A stretch of 64,000 nucleotides of DNA from Alloprevotella rava. GTDB lineage: Bacteria; Bacteroidota; Bacteroidia; Bacteroidales; Bacteroidaceae. The stretch is taken from assembly GCF_014195585.1 (NCBI RefSeq), contig NZ_JACICA010000008.1, forward strand, positions 46,416 through 110,415, written 5' to 3'. A program made the translations under genes and the position numbers. Below are positions 8,525-16,327 of this stretch, in pieces. The notes under the pieces were generated by a model. It was not told the origin of the DNA. It did no database searches and was given only the letters and a program-made list of their open reading frames with translations. The stretch's first letter is position 1; every line of letters starts with the position of its first letter.

Positions 8525-9024
8525 AAAAGTCCTTTGATACTACTCAACTTGCTGCCTATAGTGAGCGGCTCGAAAAACGTCTTTTTGAGAACTCTCATTA
8601 TCAGGCCGCAAAGAATATGGTGTTATTTTCCTCTTTGCCGGATGAGCCAGATATGACTGCAATACTAGTACATGCACTTGATAGTCATAAAAAAGTTTGA
8701 CTACCTGCAGTGATTGATGAAGAGCGTATGGAAATACGCCGATATCTTGGGGCAGGATCTTTAGCAGAAGGGGCTTTTCATATTCTCGAACCACAGGGCG
8801 AGGTGCTTACTGACTATTCGCAACTCGATTTGATACTTGTACCAGGAATGGCTTTTGATACATCTTGTCATTGTTTGGGAAGAGGGCGTGGTTACTATGA
8901 TCGATTTCTGCACGAATGTGGTCGTCGAGCATGGCGTATAGGTTATTGTTTCCCCTTTCAAATGTTAGATAAAGTTTCTGTAGGGCCACACGATGAACAA
9001 CTTAATGAATGTATTTTTCTATGA
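8521..9024 (+). pseudogene. 5-formyltetrahydrofolate cyclo-ligase, interrupted by in-frame TGA
   Basis: From GTG 8521 the frame reads a normal MTHFS N-terminus (KKSFDTTQLAAYSERLEKR, then SSLPDEPDMTAIL and DSHKKV), meets TGA at 8698-8700 exactly where the family has one variable residue before the LP motif, and continues in the same frame as LPAVIDEERMEIRRY to the nucleotide-binding GRGRGYYDRF motif and a normal end at 9024. Read through, it would be 167 residues, about the family's length. The enzyme makes 5,10-methenyl-THF from 5-formyl-THF. The single in-frame stop needs no frameshift. Causes could be a recent nonsense mutation, a sequencing error or, unlikely, UGA recoding. GTG 8710 could restart the second half. 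A GCGTAT/ATACGC hairpin follows at 8724-8739. Confidence 0.85.
8724..8739 (+). other. Small hairpin 23 bases after the in-frame TGA
   Basis: GCGTAT, loop GGAA, ATACGC: a perfect 6-bp stem with a GNRA-type loop inside the broken folate gene. The loop begins 29 bases after the TGA, a spacing that loosely fits bacterial SECIS geometry, but a short stem like this arises easily by chance. Confidence 0.5.
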
Positions 9025-9494
9025 AGGTTGTATTTATACAAGTCGGTAAAACTGTTGACAAACACCTTATTGCGCTTGCTGCTGATTATGCGGAGCGCAT
9101 CACTCATTATCTCCCGTTTGAAGTGCAGACTGTTCCAGATTTGAAAAATAATAAAGCATTGAGTTTCGAGCAGCAGAAGGTGGCAGAAGGTGTGGGGATT
9201 CGCCAACTTTTGAAGGCAGGCGATCATGTGGTTCTGCTGGATGAAGGCGGAAAGGAATTATCTTCTTTTGAATTTGCGAACCATGTTCAGCGTCGTCTTA
9301 ATGGAGGTGGCCGTCGCTTGGTTTTTATTATCGGAGGTCCTTATGGCTTCAGTCAAGACATTTATGATTTGGCCCAAGAGAAAATTTCTCTTTCTCGAAT
9401 GACTTTTAGTCATCAAATGGTACGCCTCTTTTTTATTGAGCAGCTTTATCGAGCGATGACCATTCTTAATGGTGAACCTTATCACCATGCTTAA
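9021..9494 (+). CDS. rlmH: 23S rRNA pseudouridine-1915 N3-methyltransferase
   Basis: RlmH is a SPOUT-class enzyme that methylates pseudouridine 1915 in helix 69 of 23S rRNA using SAM. From ATG 9021 (MKVVFIQVGKT) the protein is 157 residues, the usual size; a longer frame opening at ATG 9009 would add only MYFS. The SPOUT knot shows LLDEGGKELSSFEFA, the SAM-loop FIIGGPYGF and the C-terminal MTFSHQMVRLFFIEQLYRA. The ATGA overlap with the stop of the cyclo-ligase frame indicates translational coupling, and is another sign that the broken gene was recently intact. Confidence 0.96.
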   Translation: MKVVFIQVGKTVDKHLIALAADYAERITHYLPFEVQTVPDLKNNKALSFEQQKVAEGVGIRQLLKAGDHVVLLDEGGKELSSFEFANHVQRRLNGGGRRLVFIIGGPYGFSQDIYDLAQEKISLSRMTFSHQMVRLFFIEQLYRAMTILNGEPYHHA

Positions 9495-9608
9495 TTGATA
9501 TTCTTGTCAGTTCTTGATAGGTAAGAACATGCAGTGTGTTTGGAAGTGAGTATTTTTCTTTTTTGGGCACTCTTTTTGTAAATGCAAAAAGTAAAATAAA
9601 ATACTAAA

Positions 9609-10280
9609 ATGGCATTTATTGATTATTACAAGATTTTGGGAATTCCACGCGATACTCCTCAGAAGGATATTCGCTTGGCTTTTAAAAAGCGTGCAAAGCA
9701 GTTTCATCCTGATTTACACCCCGATGATCCCAAAGCAAAGGCTAAGTTTCAAGCTTTGAATGAGGCCTATGATGTGCTAAGCGACCCAGAGAAACGTCGA
9801 AAATACGACCAATATGGTGAGCATTGGCGGGATGTTGATGCTTTTAATCACGCTGGTGGTTATCGTGCAAGTACTAATGGTGGCGATGGCTTTGAAGGAT
9901 TTGATTTTAGTCAGTTTTCTGGTGGAGGAGGCTTTTCCTCTTTCTTTGAGAACTTGTTTGGTGGAGGGCATAATTTTGGTGGAAGTTCTAACTCCTTTCG
10001 GCGTTCACGCCATGAAGGTACAATGAGCGTTACGGTTAATATAGATCTGTATACAGCTCTGCTGGGTGGTTCGATTATCTTGCGTACAGCTAATGGTTCT
10101 AGTTTAAAATTAAAAGTGAAACCTGAAACGCAAAATGGTTCAAAAGTAAGATTGCGTGGAAAGGGATATGATCGTGGAGATGGTTCTTTTGGTGATATGA
10201 TTGTCACCTATAATGTACAGTTGCCTACTGACTTGACAGAGAAACAACGTGAATTACTACGAGAGATGCAGAATGGATAA
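9609..10280 (+). CDS. DnaJ/CbpA-like co-chaperone with a shortened C-terminus
   Basis: The N-terminus is a J domain (residues 4-70) with the HPD motif at 33-35 that stimulates DnaK ATPase. A Gly/Phe-rich linker follows (about 85-135: [21 protein letters not shown]). One beta-sandwich substrate-binding domain follows from about 140, with [14 protein letters not shown] and [11 protein letters not shown]. There is no zinc finger, and the second C-terminal sandwich and dimerisation helix of CbpA are missing: 223 residues against about 300 for CbpA. The ending is clean, so this is probably a genuine short class B J-protein rather than a truncation. It lies 114 bases after rlmH. Confidence 0.92.
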   Translation: MAFIDYYKILGIPRDTPQKDIRLAFKKRAKQFHPDLHPDDPKAKAKFQALNEAYDVLSDPEKRRKYDQYGEHWRDVDAFNHAGGYRASTNGGDGFEGFDFSQFSGGGGFSSFFENLFGGGHNFGGSSNSFRRSRHEGTMSVTVNIDLYTALLGGSIILRTANGSSLKLKVKPETQNGSKVRLRGKGYDRGDGSFGDMIVTYNVQLPTDLTEKQRELLREMQNG

Positions 10281-10307
10281 GCGTTGACTTTTCAAATATA
10301 TTTTAGA

Positions 10308-10350
10308 AAGGCGGAGTTAGTAAAGTATTGTGATTTTCAAATTCCGCCTT
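10308..10350 (+). terminator. Possible terminator after the DnaJ-like gene
   Basis: AAGGCGGA and TCCGCCTT form an 8-bp stem around a long 27-base loop, followed by a T-rich stretch. The long loop makes this a weak candidate. Confidence 0.4.
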
Positions 10351-10460
10351 ATTTCTTATCTTATTTTTTCTTTGCTCGAGATCTTTGTAAAACTCTTGCT
10401 GTAATTTGTTTATTTCATTTTGTAGTATTTGAAAAATGCAACAGCAATCTCCTTTGTGTA

Positions 10461-10491
10461 TCCGTAATATTTATACCATAGATATTACGGA
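10461..10491. repeat. Perfect inverted repeat between convergent genes
   Basis: TCCGTAATAT and ATATTACGGA pair perfectly across an 11-base loop, 43 bases beyond the TonB receptor stop. No run of T follows on the minus strand. It may be an mRNA 3' stabiliser, a terminator for either strand, or an operator. Confidence 0.5.
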
Positions 10492-10533
10492 TTAGAATAA
10501 TAATTGTTATATTTTTTTGAGGCAGTTGCACAA

Positions 10534-12948
10534 TTAGAATTCGATGCTGAAGCGCGCAGAAATTTGTCTGCCTGTGAGATAGTTGGGTACGGCATATTGC
10601 GTATTGGTAATATCCGTTACCCAGTAGTACGAGTTTACGTTGTCGATACCTAAGAGATTGAAACAATCAATGCCGAACCAAATATTTTTGAACAGATGGT
10701 GTCGTGCAGTTTCTACTCCAGCTTCTTGTTGTCGTTGCCAGCGAAGTGGTACACGATAGGAGACGCCTAGATCTACACGCTTATAGGCAGGTGCTCGGAA
10801 GGTTTGAAATTTACGATCCGTGTGAGGTGGACCAAAGGGGAGTCCACCTGCAAAAGCCATCTTCAGTGTTGCACGCCAACGTGTACTTCCCGGGAAATAG
10901 TCGGTAAAGAAAACCGATAAATTGTAGCGTTGATCCGTAGGGCGCGGCAACCATTGTCCGTCTATTTTCTCTTGCGTTTTCATGAGAGAGAAAGTCACCC
11001 AACTATCTGTCCCTGGTACAAATTCGCCAAAGAGTTTGAAATCTAATCCTGCTGCATATCCAGATGCAATGTTGCGGCCATAATAAACCACACGAATGTT
11101 GTTGATGCTGTAAGGGTTGAGATTGGACAGCGCTTTATAGTAAGTTTCTGCCGTGAATCGGAAGGGGCGATCCATCATTCTGAAGGAGTAGTCTGCCCCC
11201 AGCACAAAATGGATAGATCGTTGAGATTTGATGTTACGGTTCATTCTGACAGTTGCAATTCCATTTGTTAGCGTCGTATCGCGAAGTTCTTTGAAGAAGG
11301 GTGCTTGGTAGTAAAGGCCCGTGGCAAAGCGCAAGGTCCAATGATCGTTTGAGGCAGGAAGAAAACCAAGACTTGCACGTGGCGAGATGAGGGATTCTTT
11401 GTTCCAATCCCAATAGTTGAAGCGCACGCCATAGGTGAAGTTGAAAAGTCCAGCCTTTGTATTGAAGCGCCAGGAATCTTGTGCAAAAGTTTCGACCCTA
11501 TTTGTATGAATTTTGTTTACAGATTTCAGACTATAGATGAGGCGTAGTGCTTTTTCATCATAGGGTAGGCTGTAGCCCATAGAGTCGCGCATTTCCCATT
11601 CGCGGCTGTTTTCTTTGATACGTTCGTTTAACCAGTTTAGCCCTACTTGTAAGGTGTGGCTATTCAAAGTGTTGCTCGCCTTAGTAGCCTTTGTGCGGAA
11701 GCGAAGTCCGACATTGTACACATTCGCTTTGAGACGGTTTCGAGCATGTTCCATGTATGTTCCCACACCTAGCTGCTCTTGCGAAGTGGCTTCTTGTAAC
11801 CAGTATTCTCCTTGTATGTCGTAGTTCTCATGTTCCATGGTCGAGAAAGTAGACATTTGAAGTGCAAGGAAAGTTTCGGGAGAGAGATGGCGCGTAATGG
11901 TGGCCGCACCAAAGAACGTACGGAAACGATCCTTTTCTTGGCCATCGAAGTAGACAGTGAAGGTTTTGGGTGCGTTTAGTGTTCCAAAAGACGTCTCACG
12001 ATTCTTGGGATAGAAATTATAATTGTTATCGGAGATATTTCCCAGTAAGTCAATAGTCCACTTCCTTGAGGGACGCCAAGAAAAAGCGCCTTGATAATCT
12101 AAGAAGTTTGGCTTATACTCACCTTGAGTATCCATAGATCCCAAAAGATAGCGGGTGGTTTTGTAGCGAACAGAAGTCATGAAGTCCATGTACTTATTCC
12201 CCCAACCAATATATGCTCCAGCTCCTAAAAGTGAAGCGTTGATTTTTGCTTCAAACTTTTCGGGATGCTTGTAGGTAATGTCAAGAACCGAAGACATCTT
12301 GTCTCCATAGCGCGCCTCAAAACCTCCACTACTAAAAGCTATGCGCTCCACCATGTCCGGATTAATAATTGATAAACCCTCTTGCTGTCCAGAGCGCACA
12401 AGTAAGGGGCGATAGACTTCTAAACCATTCAGGTAAACAACATTTTCGTCGAAAGAACCGCCTCGCACATTGTATTGCGAAGAGAGCTCGCTGTGGGTAG
12501 AAACTCCCGCTTGAGATTGTATGAGTTCCTCTACACCATTACCCGTTGTTGAAGGAGTATTGTTTAGTGCTTCTGTCGAAATGCGCTGTTCGGTAGTAGC
12601 TTCACGCTTTTGTCCTAGAACGGTTGCGCCTCCGAGTTCATAGTCCATGCTATTGTGAAGGACTATATCCAGACGCACTGAGTCTCCTGGATTACGCAAT
12701 AGGCGGCGGCGACTACCATAACCTATTTGTGAGTATATAACTTCTACAGAATCAGTACTTTCACAATATATGGTGTAGAATCCCTTTAAGTCTGTCATGG
12801 TTAGAATGGGCAAACCTTTAATTCTAACATTGGCCATCTCTACAGGACTCCCGCTTTCATCCTTTACCGTACCGAAAATTTTGGTACGACGGGCAAAGGA
12901 GGGGAGAGCTATAAGGCAAAGGAGTAAAGCTATTACGAATCTTCTCAT
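10534..12948 (-). CDS. TonB-dependent outer-membrane receptor
   Basis: An 804-residue receptor with signal peptide (MRRFVIALLLCLIALPSFA), an N-terminal carboxypeptidase-regulatory-like beta domain (residues 24-110, IFGTVKDESGSPVEMANVRI), a plug domain (about 115-225, with NVRGGSFDENVVYLNGLEVY) and a C-terminal beta barrel ending in aromatic Phe as OM proteins do. No SusD partner follows, so it is not a typical polysaccharide SusC; the ligand is unknown, possibly a metal chelate or small nutrient. It stands alone, 70 bases downstream of the kinase-RapZ gene's far end and convergent with the DnaJ-like gene. Confidence 0.93.
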   Translation of the reverse strand: MRRFVIALLLCLIALPSFARRTKIFGTVKDESGSPVEMANVRIKGLPILTMTDLKGFYTIYCESTDSVEVIYSQIGYGSRRRLLRNPGDSVRLDIVLHNSMDYELGGATVLGQKREATTEQRISTEALNNTPSTTGNGVEELIQSQAGVSTHSELSSQYNVRGGSFDENVVYLNGLEVYRPLLVRSGQQEGLSIINPDMVERIAFSSGGFEARYGDKMSSVLDITYKHPEKFEAKINASLLGAGAYIGWGNKYMDFMTSVRYKTTRYLLGSMDTQGEYKPNFLDYQGAFSWRPSRKWTIDLLGNISDNNYNFYPKNRETSFGTLNAPKTFTVYFDGQEKDRFRTFFGAATITRHLSPETFLALQMSTFSTMEHENYDIQGEYWLQEATSQEQLGVGTYMEHARNRLKANVYNVGLRFRTKATKASNTLNSHTLQVGLNWLNERIKENSREWEMRDSMGYSLPYDEKALRLIYSLKSVNKIHTNRVETFAQDSWRFNTKAGLFNFTYGVRFNYWDWNKESLISPRASLGFLPASNDHWTLRFATGLYYQAPFFKELRDTTLTNGIATVRMNRNIKSQRSIHFVLGADYSFRMMDRPFRFTAETYYKALSNLNPYSINNIRVVYYGRNIASGYAAGLDFKLFGEFVPGTDSWVTFSLMKTQEKIDGQWLPRPTDQRYNLSVFFTDYFPGSTRWRATLKMAFAGGLPFGPPHTDRKFQTFRAPAYKRVDLGVSYRVPLRWQRQQEAGVETARHHLFKNIWFGIDCFNLLGIDNVNSYYWVTDITNTQYAVPNYLTGRQISARFSIEF

Positions 12949-13018
12949 ACGTCTAATAAACGCTCTCTTCTTTGTGTATATTGTTTCCTACTCGGAATTT
13001 TTGTGTTTTGGGGAATAA

Positions 13019-14461
13019 TTATTTCAGTATTTGCGTGATGCCTTGTTCTCGGTGGCAGAGGCGTACTTCGACCCCAAACTTATTATGTATGTGTTCGGCA
13101 ACGTGTTGTGCAGAGTAGACACTACGATGCTGTCCGCCCGTGCAACCAAAGCAGACCATAAGATGCGTAAAGTCGCGTTCGATATATCGGTTTACATGAA
13201 AGTCAACCAGTGCATACGCGTGTTCTAAGAAAGGTAGAATTTCTCCATCTTCTTCAAGAAATTGTATTACGGGGGCATCCAATCCTGTAAGTTGTTTGTA
13301 GCGTTCGTAGCGACCAGGATTGTGTGTGGATCTACAATCGAAGTAATAGCCTCCACCATTGCCACTCTCATCGGCTGGTAGCCCTTTTTTATAGCTAAAG
13401 CTCCATACACTTACGATAAGTTTGTTTTTAGAAACTTTTACCCTCTCGTTGGCTTTGTTATATGCTGGTAATTCTGTTAAACGACGTAAGATCTTATTGA
13501 GGAATTTATATTTTTTTGTGACATTATTGTCGAGCAATAAACGGAGATTCTTGAGAGCAGGAGGAATACTTTGCAGAAAGTGTTGTTTATGTTCGAAGAG
13601 TCCACGTAGCCCGTATGCTCCAAGCACTTGGAGTTGGCGGAAAAGTACAAAGTGTGGTAGTCGTTTTGTATAGTCTTTTGCAATTCCTGAAGAAATGTGC
13701 TGTAATTCTTCAAGATATGTTTTAATGGCATCTTGGCGAAGTTCGGCTCCGTATTTTGCAGAAGCTTGCCAAAGAAAGGAAGAAATGTCGTATTGTAAGG
13801 GGCCAGCTTTGCCTCCTTGGAAGTCGATAAAATAGGGCTTACCTTCTTTGAGCATTACATTGCGCGCTTGGAAATCACGATAGAGGAAAAAGTGTGGGGT
13901 ATTGGTGCAGAGATCCGCTGCAAACTGTTCTAAATCGCGCTGTAGTAAAACTTCATCAAAATCTATATCTGTAGTTTTGAGAAAGCAATATTTGAAATAG
14001 TTTAAGTCAAACATCACCGACTCTATATTAAAGTGAGTAGGAGCAATGAGTTGAGTATAATCTAATCCTTCATTTCCTTCGATTTGGAAATGAGGAAGTA
14101 TTTTAATTGTTCTCTTGATGAGTTCTATTTCTTCTTGATTATAATCTCCGTTAGCCTCTCGTCCTCTCCGCAGGGCAGAAAATAGAGACGTATTGCCTAA
14201 ATCTTCCTGCAAATATCTGCTTTCATCTTCAGAAACCGCATAGATTTCTGGGACAGGAAGATTCTTTTCCTTAAAATGACGTGAGAGATATAAAAAACTG
14301 TGGTTCTCTCTTTGTGATGTACCAATAACTCCAATACAAGTAGTTCCATCGTCGGCTGTTAAACGGAAGTATTTGCGATTACTTCCAGCTTGTGCTAATG
14401 GTTCACATGAGGCGGGAGTTTTCCCAGAGTATTGTTTATAGAGTTGGATGAGTTGTTGCAT
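13019..14461 (-). CDS. Sugar-kinase-like phosphotransferase fused to RapZ C-terminal domain
   Basis: 480 residues in two parts. Residues 1-320 are an aminoglycoside-phosphotransferase-fold kinase with catalytic loop FLYRDFQARNVML and metal-binding YFIDFQGGK; within this fold it most resembles AmgK-type kinases of N-acetylmuramate/N-acetylglucosamine. Residues from about 340 form a RapZ C-terminal domain, recognised by VSVWSFSYKKGLP, YYFDCRSTHNPGRY and CFGCTGGQHRSVY (437-449). In Enterobacteria this domain senses glucosamine-6-phosphate; the RapZ P-loop ATPase half is absent and replaced by the kinase. I infer a role in amino-sugar salvage or sensing for the cell wall. It is last in the rsmE-ABC operon, eight bases after the permease. 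Confidence 0.88.
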   Translation of the reverse strand: MQQLIQLYKQYSGKTPASCEPLAQAGSNRKYFRLTADDGTTCIGVIGTSQRENHSFLYLSRHFKEKNLPVPEIYAVSEDESRYLQEDLGNTSLFSALRRGREANGDYNQEEIELIKRTIKILPHFQIEGNEGLDYTQLIAPTHFNIESVMFDLNYFKYCFLKTTDIDFDEVLLQRDLEQFAADLCTNTPHFFLYRDFQARNVMLKEGKPYFIDFQGGKAGPLQYDISSFLWQASAKYGAELRQDAIKTYLEELQHISSGIAKDYTKRLPHFVLFRQLQVLGAYGLRGLFEHKQHFLQSIPPALKNLRLLLDNNVTKKYKFLNKILRRLTELPAYNKANERVKVSKNKLIVSVWSFSYKKGLPADESGNGGGYYFDCRSTHNPGRYERYKQLTGLDAPVIQFLEEDGEILPFLEHAYALVDFHVNRYIERDFTHLMVCFGCTGGQHRSVYSAQHVAEHIHNKFGVEVRLCHREQGITQILK

Positions 14462-14468
14462 ATGGTGT

Positions 14469-15668
14469 TTAGTCTTTACGATACCAAATCTTCAGAATCT
14501 TTTTTCTGATGGCCAATGAGTTGATGATGCTTACCAAGGAGAAAATGGAGAGGCCAGAAAGAATGGCAGGAAGTAGTGTTTGAGTATGTACTTGGGGGAA
14601 GATGAGTTCTATCATTCCCAGATAATAATTGCGACATACAAGGAGCAAGATAAACGCAAAGATAAGGACCGCTGCGTTCATGCCCAAAGTGAGCATCTGA
14701 TAAGGCTTGCTAACATGTTGTGGACTATAGCCGATGAGCAGTAGGTTCTCTAGTTTTGTACTATTCTTTTGAACTAGTAGATAAATACTAAGCATAAGGA
14801 TGTAGAAACTCAAGATACTTACGAGCAGTCCAACGAGCATAACAAGGCTAATAATGACTTTCAAGAAATAGGTAGCTTTGCCTGCATCCAACTTGTTGTC
14901 TTCTACATCGTAGCCTTTCTTTTGCATATATTTAGCAATACCTTCGTCCGTCGGGGTATGGACTTCTACTATAACGCGGGAAGGATCTTCTGTTTTTCCT
15001 GGTTCAAATTTTTCATTGCTCCAGTCTATAAATGCTTTTGGAACAAGGATAGTGTTGATTCTGTTGGAGAAACCAAGTATCTTACCTTTGAATTGTGCGT
15101 GTTGGCCATTAGCGTTGATATATATCTGCATATTGATAAGCCCTACAAGCCCATCGCTCACTTTGGGTAAGCCACGACTCTGCGCGAAGCCAAAGTTGTA
15201 CAGCGCAATGTAAGTACGCGGCATGATGATGGGGACTTCTGTTTCGCCAGGTTTATATGTCCATGCCTCTTTCGGAGTATCTACGAAACTGTCGGGAACA
15301 GCCTCGAAGAACATATCCGTTTGGAAAGGAGTAGCACCACTCATACTCATAGCTGCATTTACTTTGTATTGCGAAGTCGTGAAGGGAGCAGCACGTTTTG
15401 CAAAGGGTTGTTTCTCAATATCCTTTATTTCGTACTCGCTAAAGGAGTTCCCATGTCCGCTAAGTGTCCCTACCGTTGTGATATGCTTAGATAAGACAAG
15501 ATAGTTTGCATTGATAAAGCTATCTTCTTGATTGAATACAGGAATAACGTCTTTATAGAATTGAATGCCAAGCATCACAACCCACATACCAAAGAGATTG
15601 GCAAAAAAGAAGCCTACTAATTGGCTGAGGCTAATATGCTGGCGAAGAAGTTTCCACACTAAATCCAT
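14469..15668 (-). CDS. FtsX/MacB-like ABC transporter permease
   Basis: A 399-residue permease with the FtsX-like layout: one transmembrane helix near the N-terminus (about 16-37, ending in MWVVMLGIQFY), a periplasmic domain of about 220 residues, and three C-terminal helices (about 270-300, 325-345, 360-385). It starts three bases after its ATPase partner ends, so the two form a type VII-style exporter or mechanotransmission pair. Substrate unknown; LolC, MacB and FtsX are the characterised relatives. The ATPase partner is degenerate (see that entry), making a regulatory rather than transport role possible. Confidence 0.85.
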   Translation of the reverse strand: MDLVWKLLRQHISLSQLVGFFFANLFGMWVVMLGIQFYKDVIPVFNQEDSFINANYLVLSKHITTVGTLSGHGNSFSEYEIKDIEKQPFAKRAAPFTTSQYKVNAAMSMSGATPFQTDMFFEAVPDSFVDTPKEAWTYKPGETEVPIIMPRTYIALYNFGFAQSRGLPKVSDGLVGLINMQIYINANGQHAQFKGKILGFSNRINTILVPKAFIDWSNEKFEPGKTEDPSRVIVEVHTPTDEGIAKYMQKKGYDVEDNKLDAGKATYFLKVIISLVMLVGLLVSILSFYILMLSIYLLVQKNSTKLENLLLIGYSPQHVSKPYQMLTLGMNAAVLIFAFILLLVCRNYYLGMIELIFPQVHTQTLLPAILSGLSIFSLVSIINSLAIRKKILKIWYRKD

Positions 15669-15671
15669 AAC

Positions 15672-16316
15672 TTACAGTCTAAATGTCTTGTCGTAGTTGA
15701 GTTGCATATGTTTACCTATGCTAGTAATGATGACTCCAGCCCCTTGTTTGTGTGCTTCTTTCATCATAATTTCTCCCATAATACTTGAGTTGTGATCGTC
15801 AAGGTGACTAATGGGCTCATCGGCAAAGAGAAAATCAAACGGCTGAACAAGAGCGCGGATTAAAGCTACGCGCTGTTGCTGGCCAAAACTCATTCTTCCA
15901 ATTTTAGTGTTTGTTTTATCGGCAATATCAAGCATCTCAAACCATTCGTTGATTTGTTTTTCAGTTTTGAAGTCTGTTAGCCTATTTTTTATCTGTACGT
16001 TTTCCATTGCTGTCAGTTCGGAGAATAAACGTAGCTCTTGAAACAGATGGCTGATATGTTTTTTGCGAATATCTACCCAGTTGGATACGCTAAATTGCTG
16101 AGTGTCCTTATCGTCAAACGTAAGTTGTCCAGAAAAGTCCTGCCGATAACCCAAAATATAAGAGCAAAGTGTAGACTTTCCTGTACCCGACATTGCTTCT
16201 ACAAGATAGAGCTGCCCTTTTTCAAAAGATAATTCATGTTTCCAAACTTCACTCTTGAGGTCTGTACGTTGAGAGAAAACATGCGGAAGGACATTGTTTA
16301 GTTTTATAGTGTTCAT
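15672..16316 (-). CDS. Divergent ABC ATPase partner of the FtsX-like permease
   Basis: A 214-residue LolD/MacB-size ATPase. Walker A is AMSGTGKST at residues 41-49, with Ala in place of the usual first Gly. The signature is MSFGQQQR (142-149) with Phe replacing a Gly. Walker B DFLFADEP (161-168) and the D-loop HLDD are intact. In the switch position the sequence reads IITSIGKH, lacking the usual His. The P-loop Lys and Ser and the Walker B Asp and Glu remain, so nucleotide binding is likely but hydrolysis may be slow. It is the third gene of the rsmE operon, with 11 bases between it and the gene before. Confidence 0.88.
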   Translation of the reverse strand: MNTIKLNNVLPHVFSQRTDLKSEVWKHELSFEKGQLYLVEAMSGTGKSTLCSYILGYRQDFSGQLTFDDKDTQQFSVSNWVDIRKKHISHLFQELRLFSELTAMENVQIKNRLTDFKTEKQINEWFEMLDIADKTNTKIGRMSFGQQQRVALIRALVQPFDFLFADEPISHLDDHNSSIMGEIMMKEAHKQGAGVIITSIGKHMQLNYDKTFRL

Positions 16317-16327
16317 TTGTGAGAATC

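Noticed and set aside
8521..9024. Frameshift as the cause of the broken cyclo-ligase
   Set aside because: Both halves lie in the same frame with one missing residue at the TGA, so a point nonsense change suffices.
9510..9528. GTTCTT/AAGAAC inverted pair after rlmH as a terminator
   Set aside because: Six-base stem without a following T-run; likely chance.
9911..10207. 98-codon minus-strand ORF inside the DnaJ-like gene
   Set aside because: Proline- and lysine-rich antisense of the Gly/Phe linker; no homology feel and fully covered by a clear gene.
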